The notes beneath the pieces were generated by a model. The model did not search any database and had not been told where the DNA came from. It saw nothing but the letters and a program-made list of their open reading frames with translations. This document shows, piece by piece, positions 16,727 to 25,080 of a stretch of 64,000 nt of DNA. Numbering within the stretch: the first letter of the stretch is position 1; the number at the start of each line of letters is the position of its first letter. The stretch comes from JABFSM01 sp963762545. GTDB taxonomy: Bacteria > Gemmatimonadota > Gemmatimonadetes > Gemmatimonadales > GWC2-71-9. The position numbers and the translations under genes are program-made. Location of the stretch: contig CAVXLC010000002.1 in NCBI GenBank assembly GCA_963762545.1, positions 1,302,001 through 1,366,000 of the forward strand, read 5' to 3'.

Positions 16727-18597
16727 TGCCGGCTGCCCTGGAGCTCCGGCGCGGCCTGGCCACCGAATACCCGGACATCCTCACTCCCGAGTCGCTCCGC
16801 GCCCTCGACGCGCTGGCGCCGCTGGACCGGCACCGGAAAGCCCTCATGCGCGCCCGCATCGAGCGCCGCGCTGCCCGCTTCCGGGAGCGCCGGCCGATCG
16901 GGTTCCTCGACCCCGACGAGAAAATTCCGGGAACCGGCATCCTGGTTCGAGACGCCCGGGCCGGCCGCTTTACCGGGAGCGCCATTCCCCGCGATCTCAC
17001 CCGGCAATGGATTCAGGGCACCGGGCCGGCCACCCGCCCCGGTGCTCCCATCGCACAGGGTCTCCGCAACGCGGCCTACGCGCTGCTCTCCGGCGCCGAC
17101 GGCTGGATGTTCGATGGAGAGGACGCCCTGGGCCAGGTGTCCGCCATGTCGCTGGACAACCTGCGCAACCTGCGGCTGGCCATTCATCGTGATCGGGTGT
17201 TCCTCGACGTGGCCGAAGCGGTGGCCCTGGAGATGAATCGGTGGGCCCGGGGCTTCCTGGGCCGGACCATCATCGAGAGCTGGAGGGACCAGCTCGGCGT
17301 CACGACGACGCTCTACCGGCCCCGCGGGCTCCACCTGGACGATCGCCACCTGCGCCACGCCGACGGCACCGGATTCTCGGCGTCCATCGTCGACGCCACC
17401 CTCTACGTGGCCAACAATCACCGGCGCCTGTCGGACACCGGCGCCTCACTGGCGCTCTATCTCCCCAAGATCCAGACCGCGGAGGAAGCCGCGCTCTGGC
17501 ACGAGCTGCTCACCGCGCTGGAGCGGCAGCTGGGTCTCGCGCCGGGCGGCATCAAGGTCTACGTGCTGGTCGAGCAGCTGGAGGCATGTTTCCAGCTCAT
17601 GGAAATCCGGGCGGTCCTCGGCGAGCGCTTTCTCGGCTTCAATACCGGCCGCTGGGACTACATCAACAGCGTCTCCGACGCTCTGGCCTGGGACCCCGAG
17701 TTCGTCAATCCGAACATCGACGCCATCACCATGACGTACGGCTACATGCGGAACTACGAAGACCGGGTGCGCCGCGCGGTGAATACCCCGGACCGGCTCG
17801 GGCGCTCCGCGCTCTGGCAGGGCGGCATGGAGCCCAACATTCCGGTGGGATCGGCGGAAGGCGTACGCCACGGGATGGAGCGCGCGGTGGCGGGCGCGGA
17901 GCGCGAGCAGCGCGAAGGCGCCAGCGGGAAGTGGGTCGCGCACTGGAAGATGGTGCACATCGTCCGCCCGGTGTGGGAGCGGGCCGGCCGGGACAACCAG
18001 GCGGGACGGTCCTTCCCTCCCCTCACCTACACCGCCGCCGATGCCGATGGCCTGAGACTCCTGGAACCGGCGCCGCGCACCGTCCGGGGCGCCCGGGATC
18101 TCCTGAGCGTGGCCCTGCAATACGGCAATGCGTTCGGGCAGGGCCTCCAGGCGGTGGCGCTCAAACCGGCCGACTGCTTCGGGAACGACGACGTGCTGTA
18201 CCTGATGGAAGACATGGCCACCGGGGAGATCCGGCTCAGCATTCTCTGGGAATGGATCCACAAGGCCGCCTCGCTGACCGAGGCCGAGGGGTCCGAGGCC
18301 GCCGAGCGGTTCACTGCGGAGCGATGCGCCCGGCTGCTGGAGGAGGAATACGACAAGCTGCTGCGCGCCGGCGACCGGGACGTGCACGCCGGCTCCAAGA
18401 GCACCACGCTGCCCATCGCCCGGGAGATCGTCGCGACCTACCTGGCCGCCCCGGCCAAGCTCCCCTGGTACATCGACCTGCTCAACATCACCCTGGGCAG
18501 CCCCGACCTGGCGGAGGCCCGCCGCCGCATTCGCCGGCTGACCGAGACGTTCGCCCGGGACGGCACCCGGATCACCGAGAACCTCGATTTCGCCTGA
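16726..18597 (+). CDS. aceB: Malate synthase
   Basis: Malate synthase (623 aa) condensing glyoxylate with acetyl-CoA to malate. Family segments include GWMFDGEDALGQVSAMSLDNLRN (shortened: DGEDA), a KIQTAEEA strand, VYVLVEQLEA, GFNTGRWDYINS with the metal-binding region, and late GWIHKAA-type residues seen as EWIHKAASLTEAEG. It is longer than the ~530 residues of typical AceB, with the extra length mainly in the C-terminal third. The ATG at 16726 overlaps the upstream TGA (ATGA reading TGATG). No isocitrate lyase is next to it; glyoxylate would come from the oxalyl-CoA reductase in the same operon. That supply route is inference. Confidence 0.9.
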   Translation: MPAALELRRGLATEYPDILTPESLRALDALAPLDRHRKALMRARIERRAARFRERRPIGFLDPDEKIPGTGILVRDARAGRFTGSAIPRDLTRQWIQGTGPATRPGAPIAQGLRNAAYALLSGADGWMFDGEDALGQVSAMSLDNLRNLRLAIHRDRVFLDVAEAVALEMNRWARGFLGRTIIESWRDQLGVTTTLYRPRGLHLDDRHLRHADGTGFSASIVDATLYVANNHRRLSDTGASLALYLPKIQTAEEAALWHELLTALERQLGLAPGGIKVYVLVEQLEACFQLMEIRAVLGERFLGFNTGRWDYINSVSDALAWDPEFVNPNIDAITMTYGYMRNYEDRVRRAVNTPDRLGRSALWQGGMEPNIPVGSAEGVRHGMERAVAGAEREQREGASGKWVAHWKMVHIVRPVWERAGRDNQAGRSFPPLTYTAADADGLRLLEPAPRTVRGARDLLSVALQYGNAFGQGLQAVALKPADCFGNDDVLYLMEDMATGEIRLSILWEWIHKAASLTEAEGSEAAERFTAERCARLLEEEYDKLLRAGDRDVHAGSKSTTLPIAREIVATYLAAPAKLPWYIDLLNITLGSPDLAEARRRIRRLTETFARDGTRITENLDFA

Positions 18598-18617
18598 AAA
18601 ACCCGCTGGACCCCCAG

Positions 18618-18803
18618 AATTCGGGCATTTTCGGCAATATTCGGCGAATACCGCTCGAATTCCGTCGAAGCTGTCGCGAAATCAGTCCAATGCCGTCGAA
18701 ATTGCGCGAAATGCCGCCAATTCGTCGCGAATCTGCGTGAAACAGCGCGAAATTCTCTGAATTCGCGCCAATTCTGGCCGAAAATTGGCGAAACGGGGAA
18801 AAA
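18618..18803. repeat. Array of A/T tracts phased at ~10 bp
   Basis: Directly after malate synthase, 19 short A/T tracts (AATT, AAAT, AAA and similar) recur at near-constant 10-bp steps, starting at 18618, 18628, 18637, 18647, 18657, 18667, 18679, 18689, 18699, 18709, 18719, 18730, 18740, 18750, 18760, 18770, 18781, 18791 and 18799. The mean spacing is about 10.1 bp. Between them lie GC-rich spacers, often resembling TCGNCG. A period of 10 is not a multiple of three, so it is not codon structure. Such helical phasing is known to produce intrinsically curved DNA. The segment is visibly AT-richer than its surroundings and non-coding. Confidence 0.8.
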
Positions 18804-18839
18804 TGAGCGGGGTCGGACCGCCTTCCGGCCCGACCCCGC
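18799..18839 (-). terminator. Rho-independent terminator for the LVIVD/DUF305 operon
   Basis: GCGGGGTCGG (18807-18816) pairs with CCGACCCCGC (18830-18839) around a short GC-containing loop. Read on the minus strand, the hairpin is followed by CATTTTTCC, a T-tract at the right distance. It lies about 45 bp downstream of the minus-strand stop at 18886. The same hairpin may also stop plus-strand transcripts from the oxalate operon. Confidence 0.72.
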
Positions 18840-18856
18840 CCTTCCTGTCCCGCCCT

Positions 18857-18880
18857 CGAGGCGCCCTCCGAGGCGCCCTC
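18857..18880. repeat. Exact 12-bp tandem duplication
   Basis: CGAGGCGCCCTC occurs twice head to tail (18857-18868 and 18869-18880), immediately before the minus-strand stop codon at 18886. It is GC-rich, partly self-complementary (GGCGCC) and probably a slippage duplication in the 3' untranslated region. Confidence 0.75.
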
Positions 18881-18885
18881 GGAGC

Positions 18886-20841
18886 TTATTTGCCGGCCAG
18901 TTCCCGCACCGCGCCGGACAGCTTCCGCACCTTGGCTCCGTCGCGAGCGCCGCTCGCATCCCGGTCGAGCTGGGACGCCAGCTGGCTGAGCCCATCGCGC
19001 CGCGCCGCGCCCGAGGCGCCTTCCGCCGCTGCCAGCGAGCGGCGCGCGGCCGCGATCTTGTCCGCGGCCATCCCGCCGTTCCGCTCCAGCTGATCGACGT
19101 AGGCCCGCGCCAGCGCGAAGCTGGCCGGCCATACGAACATCGGCTGCCCCTGGGTGTTGAGGTAGTCCAGGTGCACCGACTTCGCGGCATCGATCTCGTT
19201 CTGCGAGATGAACCCGCTGGGCTTGAGCTCGACGATGTCGAGCCCCCGGGCGATCTCCGAGCTCACCATCACCCCGTTGTACCAGTACACCGACCACGAG
19301 CCGCCCATGGAGAACCGGGTGGAATCCACCGGGCCGCGGTCGAAGAAGGCGATTTCCTTGGGGTGGGCCGCGTCGGTCCAGTCGAACACCGAGATGCCCC
19401 CCTGGTACCAGGCCTGCACCATCACGTCGCGCCCGGGGATCGGGATCAGCGAGCCGTTGTGGGCCACGCAGTTTTCCAGCGAGGTCTGCGCCGCCGGCAT
19501 CTTGTAATAGCCCTGGAACACCATCTTCCCGTCGACGATGTCGAACAGCGCGTCCGCGCCCCACTGGTGCGGGTCGCTGGCGCGGCACTTCGGCTGCCCG
19601 CCCCCGCCCCACTCGTCGCTGAACAGGATCTTGGTACCGTCGTTGTTGAAGGTGGCCGAGTGCCAGTAGGAGAAGTTGGAGTCCGCCACCGCCCCGACCC
19701 GGACCGGATGGGCCGGATCCTTGATGTCGATCAGCAGGCCGTACCCTTCACAGGCCCCGCCGGCCATGCCGATGCCGGGGTAGAGCGTGATGTCGTGGCA
19801 GCTGGTGACGCCGGGACGGTTCGGGTTCGGCGCCTGCTGGGTGCCGATCCGCGCCGCGATCCAGGCCGGCAGTCCGGCGCGGAGCGCCGCGCTGTCCGCT
19901 GCCGTCACGGTGGTCCCGCCGTGGGACTTCGCGATGCTGTCCAGCATCGGCTGGGTCATCCCGTTCGGCAGCACCGTTTCGTTCCCGAAGATGGTCACCA
20001 CGAACGCGCCCTTGGCCTTCGCCTCGGCCAGTGCGGCGAGGTCCGCCGGCGCCATGCCGTGCGACTTCACCATGGCCAGGTCATTGAAGATCCGCGGCGA
20101 GCTCACAATGGCGGCCTGCTCCGGGTGGGCCAGCGGCACCTTGATCACCTCGATGCGGAACCGCGCGGTGTTGGGATCGTCCGGATCGGAGATGCAGCCG
20201 GGCATCTCGGTCGGCGAGCGGGACGGCGCCGAGCCCGAGATGTAGACGTAGACGTTGTTCGGATCCTTGGGGTCCACCAGCACCGAGTGGGTATGGGACC
20301 CGCGGCAGGTCTGCACGTTGGTCAGGTTCCGGGGATGCTCGATGTCGGAGATGTCGAAGATGCGGAGGCCCCGGATCCGCTCGGTGCTCACCGTGTCCTT
20401 GACGCCCTGGTCGCCGCAGTCGATGCGGCCGGTGTTTCCCTCGGCCGACACGAACAGCAGGTTCTTGTACACCGACACGTCGCTCTGGGAAGCCGGACAG
20501 TAGTTCCCGACCCGCAGGACCGGCTGCCGGGGATTGGAGATGTCCCAGATCTGGTAGCCGTTGTAGTTGCCCTGAATGACGTAGTGCCCCGTGAACGCCA
20601 GGTCGGAATTGGTGCTCCCCAGGAACTTGCCCGAGGGCGGCGTCTTGGAGAGGACGTTCAGGTTCCACGCGGCCTCGCCGGCATCCATCTTCCCGGCCTT
20701 GAGGCCGACCCGGGGGTCCGGGCTCGGGGCCATGGCGGACATGGTCGCCGGGGCCGGGGCGCCGGTGCCGCCCGACGTGGAGTGGGCGCACGCCGCCGCG
20801 GACAGCAGCGCAATCGCAAGCGTTTTCTGCACGGATGCCAT
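18886..20841 (-). CDS. LVIVD-repeat exported lipoprotein
   Basis: 651-residue exported protein. The N-terminus has a hydrophobic stretch and a cysteine at LSAAACAHS, a probable lipidation site. The body holds several LVIVD-type beta-propeller repeats: YQIWDISNPRQPVLRVGNY, LRIFDISDIEHPRNL, LLIDIKDPAHPVRVG, ISVFDWTDAAHPKEIAFF and a final LDIVELK. The last ~120 residues are helical (Ala/Arg-rich, YVDQLERNGGMAADKI). Such repeats build surface or periplasmic beta-propellers of unknown ligand. A strong GAGGAAA site precedes the ATG. It follows the DUF305 gene by 12 bases, so the two form an operon ended by the hairpin at 18799-18839. Confidence 0.86.
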   Translation of the reverse strand: MASVQKTLAIALLSAAACAHSTSGGTGAPAPATMSAMAPSPDPRVGLKAGKMDAGEAAWNLNVLSKTPPSGKFLGSTNSDLAFTGHYVIQGNYNGYQIWDISNPRQPVLRVGNYCPASQSDVSVYKNLLFVSAEGNTGRIDCGDQGVKDTVSTERIRGLRIFDISDIEHPRNLTNVQTCRGSHTHSVLVDPKDPNNVYVYISGSAPSRSPTEMPGCISDPDDPNTARFRIEVIKVPLAHPEQAAIVSSPRIFNDLAMVKSHGMAPADLAALAEAKAKGAFVVTIFGNETVLPNGMTQPMLDSIAKSHGGTTVTAADSAALRAGLPAWIAARIGTQQAPNPNRPGVTSCHDITLYPGIGMAGGACEGYGLLIDIKDPAHPVRVGAVADSNFSYWHSATFNNDGTKILFSDEWGGGGQPKCRASDPHQWGADALFDIVDGKMVFQGYYKMPAAQTSLENCVAHNGSLIPIPGRDVMVQAWYQGGISVFDWTDAAHPKEIAFFDRGPVDSTRFSMGGSWSVYWYNGVMVSSEIARGLDIVELKPSGFISQNEIDAAKSVHLDYLNTQGQPMFVWPASFALARAYVDQLERNGGMAADKIAAARRSLAAAEGASGAARRDGLSQLASQLDRDASGARDGAKVRKLSGAVRELAGK

Positions 20842-20853
20842 GACTGATTTCCT

Positions 20854-21555
20854 CTATTGGGGCGAAAGAATGAGAGCGGTAAGCATCTGTTCCATCCGGG
20901 CGATCTCGGTCGTCTGATCGATATTCACGTCCGATGCGAACTTGAACACCAGCTCGTCCTGCCCGGCGCCGTAGGTCCCGAACAGTTCCTTCACCATGGC
21001 CACCGCGCCCTGGTGATGCTGGATCATGAAGGTGAGGAACAGCCGGTCGAACTCCTTGCCCCGCGCCGCGTCGAGCTGCTGCATCTGTTCCGGGGTGAGC
21101 ATCCCCGGCATCAGCATCACATGGGACATGTCGCCCATCATCATCCGCATGCCGTCGGGCGACGCCTCCGGCACCGGCTGGCGGCGATCCCTGAGCCAGC
21201 GCTGCATGGTGACGATTTCGTCCTGCTGGGCGTTGATGATCCGGTCGCACAGCGTCTGCACCGACGGGCCGGCTCCGTGGCTGGGCGCCCAGCGCGCCAT
21301 TTTGATCGCCTGCGCGTGGTGCGCGATCATCCCCGACATGAAATGCACATCGGCCGCGGTGTAGGGATAGCGGGCGCTGTCGGCCCTGGCCTTGGCGATG
21401 GCGTCGAGATCGGAACTGGAGACCGGAGCCCCGGAGGCCGGGCTGGGGGAGGTGTGCACTGCTCCGGCGGTGGTGCTGTGACTGCAGCCCGCGATGGCGG
21501 CGGCCAGCACCACCGCGGCCATCCTGGGGGCGCGAAATGAAATCAAGCCGATCAA
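20854..21555 (-). CDS. DUF305 family lipoprotein
   Basis: 233-residue exported protein with lipobox AAAIAGCSHS (lipid Cys near 24). DUF305 motifs are clear: DVHFMSGMIAHHAQAIKMA and, later, FLTFMIQHHQGAVAMVKEL, each giving a HH pair in a four-helix, ferritin-like fold. The region between is very methionine-rich (GMRMMMGDMSHVMLMPGM). Members are often found in copper-related loci, and the His/Met content agrees with metal binding, but function is not established. ATG at 21555 is used; MAAVVLAAAIAGC, 11 codons later, is also possible. It is the first gene of the operon. Confidence 0.87.
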   Translation of the reverse strand: MIGLISFRAPRMAAVVLAAAIAGCSHSTTAGAVHTSPSPASGAPVSSSDLDAIAKARADSARYPYTAADVHFMSGMIAHHAQAIKMARWAPSHGAGPSVQTLCDRIINAQQDEIVTMQRWLRDRRQPVPEASPDGMRMMMGDMSHVMLMPGMLTPEQMQQLDAARGKEFDRLFLTFMIQHHQGAVAMVKELFGTYGAGQDELVFKFASDVNIDQTTEIARMEQMLTALILSPQ

Positions 21556-21603
21556 TCTCCCGGCGAGGCCAGCCTGCGAGTCAGCGTGATTGGGTGAGCG
21601 CAG

Positions 21604-21609
21604 AATATA
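21604..21609 (-). promoter_or_regulatory. Candidate -10 element upstream of DUF305 gene
   Basis: On the minus strand the element reads TATATT within CGTTATATATTCTG, about 50 bp upstream of the start codon at 21555, in an otherwise GC-rich gap. No convincing -35 hexamer is seen at the right distance. The position between the SDR stop and the DUF305 start is where an operon promoter would be expected. Confidence 0.3.
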
Positions 21610-21643
21610 TAACGAAAACCCGGCGATCGCAGCGACGCGCCAC

Positions 21644-22327
21644 CTATCCCAGGCCGTACACCGGCACCAGCGCCCCGGAGGTCAGCTGATTTTCCGGCGA
21701 GGCCAGCCAGAGAATGGCGCGGGCCAGCTGATCGGGTTTGGGCCACTTGCCGGCGTCCGCGGTGGGCATCGCGGCCCGGTTGGCCGGCGTGTCGATGATG
21801 GACGGGAGGATCGCGTTGACCAGAATGCCCTCGCCCCGCACCTCGGCCGCCAGCGCGCGCGTCAGCGCGGCGACCCCGGCCTTGGACACCGAGTACGCGA
21901 TCGAGCCGCCCACCGGCGCCTCCACCACCCGGGCGCCGACGTTCACGATCCGGCCCCCGCCGCTCCTGCGCAGTGCGGTGACCGCCTCGCGGCAACAGAG
22001 GAAGGCGGTGACCAGGTTGATCTCGAGCTGCCGGTCGAGGTCGGCGCGGGAAGTGTCGGCGATGGGCTTGGCCTGGAAGCCGCCGGCCAGATGCACCGAT
22101 GCCCAGAGCGGCGGCACGCCGGCAAAGAAGGCCCGCACGGCGCCTTCGTCGGTCAGGTTGACCGTCCCGCTCACCCGCACGCCCGGCGCGGGCGGAGCGG
22201 TCGCCGGCCCGAGGATCGGGAGGTGGCAGACGGCCCCCTCGGCCACGAACGCCTGCACCACCGCGTGGCCCAGCGCACCGTCTCCGCCGGTGATGACGAC
22301 GTTGAGTCCTTCGAGGATTCTCGGCAT
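21644..22327 (-). CDS. Short-chain dehydrogenase/reductase
   Basis: 227-residue SDR-family oxidoreductase. It has the cofactor motif VITGGDGALGHAV near the N-terminus, an HLAGGF segment in place of NNAG, GGRIVNVGAR, and the catalytic YSVSKAG. The C-terminal LTSGALVPVYG is typical of small classical SDRs. The NAD(P)H-dependent substrate is unknown. The ATG at 22327 is three bases after the hybrid kinase stop, making it the last gene of the kinase operon, an unusual partner for signalling genes. Confidence 0.88.
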   Translation of the reverse strand: MPRILEGLNVVITGGDGALGHAVVQAFVAEGAVCHLPILGPATAPPAPGVRVSGTVNLTDEGAVRAFFAGVPPLWASVHLAGGFQAKPIADTSRADLDRQLEINLVTAFLCCREAVTALRRSGGGRIVNVGARVVEAPVGGSIAYSVSKAGVAALTRALAAEVRGEGILVNAILPSIIDTPANRAAMPTADAGKWPKPDQLARAILWLASPENQLTSGALVPVYGLG

Positions 22328-22330
22328 GGC

Positions 22331-24646
22331 TCAGGCCCCGTCGAGTACGTCGCGCACCATGCGGGCCAGTATCGTCGGCGTGAACGGTTTCTGCAGGTAC
22401 CGGAATCCGCGTTCCAGGATTCCCTGATCCACGATGGTCCGGTCCGTATACCCTGACATGAAGAGGCATCGTATGCCGGGCTGCATCACGATGAGGCGGT
22501 CCGCCAGCTGGCGACCGCTCTCTCCCGGCATCACCATGTCGGTGACGAGCAGGTGGATGGTCCCCTCGTGTGCGACGGCGAGCGCCCGGGCCTCTTCGCC
22601 GTTCGCGGCGACCATCACCCGGTAGCCCATGCGCTCGAGGCATCCCTGGGCCAGCGTGCGGAGCTGTTCATCGTCCTCGGCCAGGAGAATCGTCTCCGAG
22701 CCTCCTGCGACGGTCCCGCTCGGGCGAGCGGGCTCCAGCGTCTGCACCGGGGCGTCCACCCGCGGGAGATAGATCTTGAAGGTGGTGCCGACCCCCGGCT
22801 CGCTGTACACCCAGACGTAGCCGCCGGATTGCTTGATGATGCCGTAGACCGTGGACAGTCCGAGCCCGGTGCCCTTCCCCGGCTCCTTGGTGGTGAAGAA
22901 CGGCTCGAAGATCCGGCTCCGGTCCTCGGGCCGGATCCCCTGGCCGGTGTCCGACACCGCGAGCATCACATACGAGCCGGGGAGGACCGGGCGGTGGGCC
23001 TCCATGTACTCATCGGTCAGGTCGGCGAGCCCGGTTTCGATGGTGAGGGTGCCGCCCCCGGGCATCGCGTCGCGCGAGTTGACCGCCAGATTCACGATCA
23101 CCTGCTCCAGCTGGCCCGCATCGGCCTTCACGTGGCCGGCGCTGGGCGCCAGCACCACGCGTAACGTGACGTCCTCTCCGATGAGCCGGCGCAGCAGCTT
23201 CTGAAGGTTCTCCACCACGTCGTTGACGTCGAGGATCGTCGGCTGGAGCACCTGCTGCCGGCTGAAGGCGAGCAGCTGGCGCGTGAGCCCGGCCGCGCGC
23301 TCCGCGGCCATCCGGATCTCATCGACGTCGCCGCGGTGGGTGCTGATGGACGGCAGGTCATCGAGCAGCAGCTCGGCGTGACCGAGGATGGCGGTCAGAA
23401 GGTTGTTGAAGTCGTGCGCGACCCCGCCCGCGAGGCGCCCCACGGCCTCCATCTTCTGGGCCTGGCGGAGTTGCTCCTCGAGCCGCTGGTGCTGGGTGAT
23501 GTCCTCGCCGATGCTCAGGGTGCCGATCGGCCGGCCTCCCGAGTCTCGCAGCGTGGTGTTGTTCCAGGCGATCAGTCGCTCTTCCCCGCCCTTGGTGACG
23601 ATCGCGTTCTGATAGTGCGCGTGGAGGCCCCGCTCGAGCAGCTCGCGGAACGCGCCGAGCATGGCCGGCCGCTGTGCCTCGGGAATGAACCGCTCGAGCC
23701 AGAACTGGCCCAGCGCCTCCTCGCGGGTGTAGCCGGTGAGCTCCAGGAAGAACGGATTGACGTAGTCGACCCTTCCCTCGGCGTCGAGTCCCAGCACGAC
23801 CAGGTGGACCGTATCGAACAGGGTCCGGGCCCGCAGCTCGCTGGTGCGAAGCGCCTCTTCCGCCTGCTTCCGCTCGGTGATGTCCAGCGCGGTGCCCGCC
23901 TGCCGGTAGACTTCGCCCCGCTCGTTCCGGATCGGCACCGCGTGTGACAGCACCGATCGGACCGTGCCGTCGGGGCGGACCACCCGGAATTCGATCCTGC
24001 CCGGACTCTCGCCCTGTTGCACCCGGGCGATGTATTCGCCGAGCCGGCCCTGGTCCTCCGGCGCCACCGCCTCGAAAAAGGAGCGCGGACGCTCATAGAT
24101 GCTCTGGCAGCTCCGGCCCCAGACCTCCTCGTACGCGGGGTTGATGTAGAGCGTTTCCCCGAGCCGGATGTCCGTGATGAAGAACACCTCGGAGATATTG
24201 TCCGCCAGCTGCCGGAACCGTTCCTCTTCGCTGCGCAGCAGCTCCTCGGCCCGCTTGCGCTCGATGGCGTACTGGATGACCCGGGCCAGGAGCCGGCCTT
24301 CGATACGGCCCTTGACCAGATAGTCCTGCGCCCCCCGCCGCATCGCCTCCAGCGCGACCGCTTCATCGTCGAGTCCGGAGATCACCACGATCGGTTGCCT
24401 CGGCGCTTCCAGCCGCGCGCGCGCAAACGTGTCGATGCCCTGGCTGTCCGGCAGGCCGAGGTCGAGGAGCACCACGTCCACGCCGGCGTGTTTCAGGCGC
24501 TCGAGCGCCGGCTCCAGCCGATCGAGGCGCTCCAGCTCGAAGTCGGTCTCGACGTCGCGCAGCAGCTCCAGGATCAGCCGGGCATCCCCGGGGTTGTCCT
24601 CGACCAGGAGCACCCGGATCGGCCGCGTCCCCCCGGCGACGGTCAT
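22331..24646 (-). CDS. Hybrid sensor histidine kinase (REC-PAS-PAS-HisKA-HATPase-REC)
   Basis: 771-residue cytoplasmic signalling protein without membrane segments. Order: N-terminal receiver (about 9-125) with phospho-acceptor Asp62 in LLDLGLPDS; PAS (about 140-260); PAS (about 270-385); HisKA with His411 in GGVAHDFNNLL; HATPase with NSRDAMPGGG, DTGQGI and GKGTGLGLS; and C-terminal receiver with Asp703 in LVTDMVMPG. Phosphate may travel from His411 to Asp703, or the N-terminal receiver may gate activity. Its ATG overlaps the upstream response-regulator stop (ATGA). No DNA-binding output is present in the operon, so output is likely through protein contacts or an unlinked regulator. Confidence 0.93.
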   Translation of the reverse strand: MTVAGGTRPIRVLLVEDNPGDARLILELLRDVETDFELERLDRLEPALERLKHAGVDVVLLDLGLPDSQGIDTFARARLEAPRQPIVVISGLDDEAVALEAMRRGAQDYLVKGRIEGRLLARVIQYAIERKRAEELLRSEEERFRQLADNISEVFFITDIRLGETLYINPAYEEVWGRSCQSIYERPRSFFEAVAPEDQGRLGEYIARVQQGESPGRIEFRVVRPDGTVRSVLSHAVPIRNERGEVYRQAGTALDITERKQAEEALRTSELRARTLFDTVHLVVLGLDAEGRVDYVNPFFLELTGYTREEALGQFWLERFIPEAQRPAMLGAFRELLERGLHAHYQNAIVTKGGEERLIAWNNTTLRDSGGRPIGTLSIGEDITQHQRLEEQLRQAQKMEAVGRLAGGVAHDFNNLLTAILGHAELLLDDLPSISTHRGDVDEIRMAAERAAGLTRQLLAFSRQQVLQPTILDVNDVVENLQKLLRRLIGEDVTLRVVLAPSAGHVKADAGQLEQVIVNLAVNSRDAMPGGGTLTIETGLADLTDEYMEAHRPVLPGSYVMLAVSDTGQGIRPEDRSRIFEPFFTTKEPGKGTGLGLSTVYGIIKQSGGYVWVYSEPGVGTTFKIYLPRVDAPVQTLEPARPSGTVAGGSETILLAEDDEQLRTLAQGCLERMGYRVMVAANGEEARALAVAHEGTIHLLVTDMVMPGESGRQLADRLIVMQPGIRCLFMSGYTDRTIVDQGILERGFRYLQKPFTPTILARMVRDVLDGA

Positions 24647-25080
24647 GGCAGCTTGACGATCTCGAGCCAGAATTGCTCGATGGACTGCACCACCTTGAGG
24701 AACTGCTCGAATTCCACCGGCTTGGTCACGAAGGCGTTGGCCCGCATCCGGTAGGACGCCAGGATGTCCTGCTCCACCTGCGAGGTGGTGAGGATGACCA
24801 CCGGGATATGCTTCAGGTGCTCGTCGTTCTTGATCTCATCGAGCACCTCCCGGCCGCTCTTGCGCGGCAGGTTGAGATCGAGCACGATCAGATCGGGCCG
24901 CACCGAGTCCCGGTACTTGCCTTCCCGGCGCAGCATGGCCATCGCCTCGGCGCCGTCCACCGCCACGCTCAGATGGTTGCGCACCTTGGCGTCCCGCAGC
25001 GCCTCCCGGGTCAGCCGGACGTCCCCGGGATTGTCCTCCACCAGCAGAATCTCGATGGGTTTGGGCGGGTTGACGGTCAT
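24643..25080 (-). CDS. Single-domain response regulator (Rcp1-like)
   Basis: 145-residue stand-alone receiver. Acidic pocket VEDNPGD (15-20), phospho-acceptor Asp68 in LIVLDLNLPRKSG, LTTSQVEQDI with the switch Thr and TKPVEFEQFL with the conserved Lys. The NPGD/LPRKSG style is that of Rcp1-type regulators paired with phytochrome-like or PAS kinases, which have no DNA-binding domain. It sits between two kinases and overlaps both (ATGA at each end), and could shuttle phosphate between them. Confidence 0.92.
   Translation of the reverse strand: MTVNPPKPIEILLVEDNPGDVRLTREALRDAKVRNHLSVAVDGAEAMAMLRREGKYRDSVRPDLIVLDLNLPRKSGREVLDEIKNDEHLKHIPVVILTTSQVEQDILASYRMRANAFVTKPVEFEQFLKVVQSIEQFWLEIVKLP

Noticed and set aside
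18598..18800. Short open frames through the phased A/T array
   Set aside because: The 10-bp period is incompatible with codon periodicity and the frames lack starts with ribosome-binding sites; treated as non-coding.
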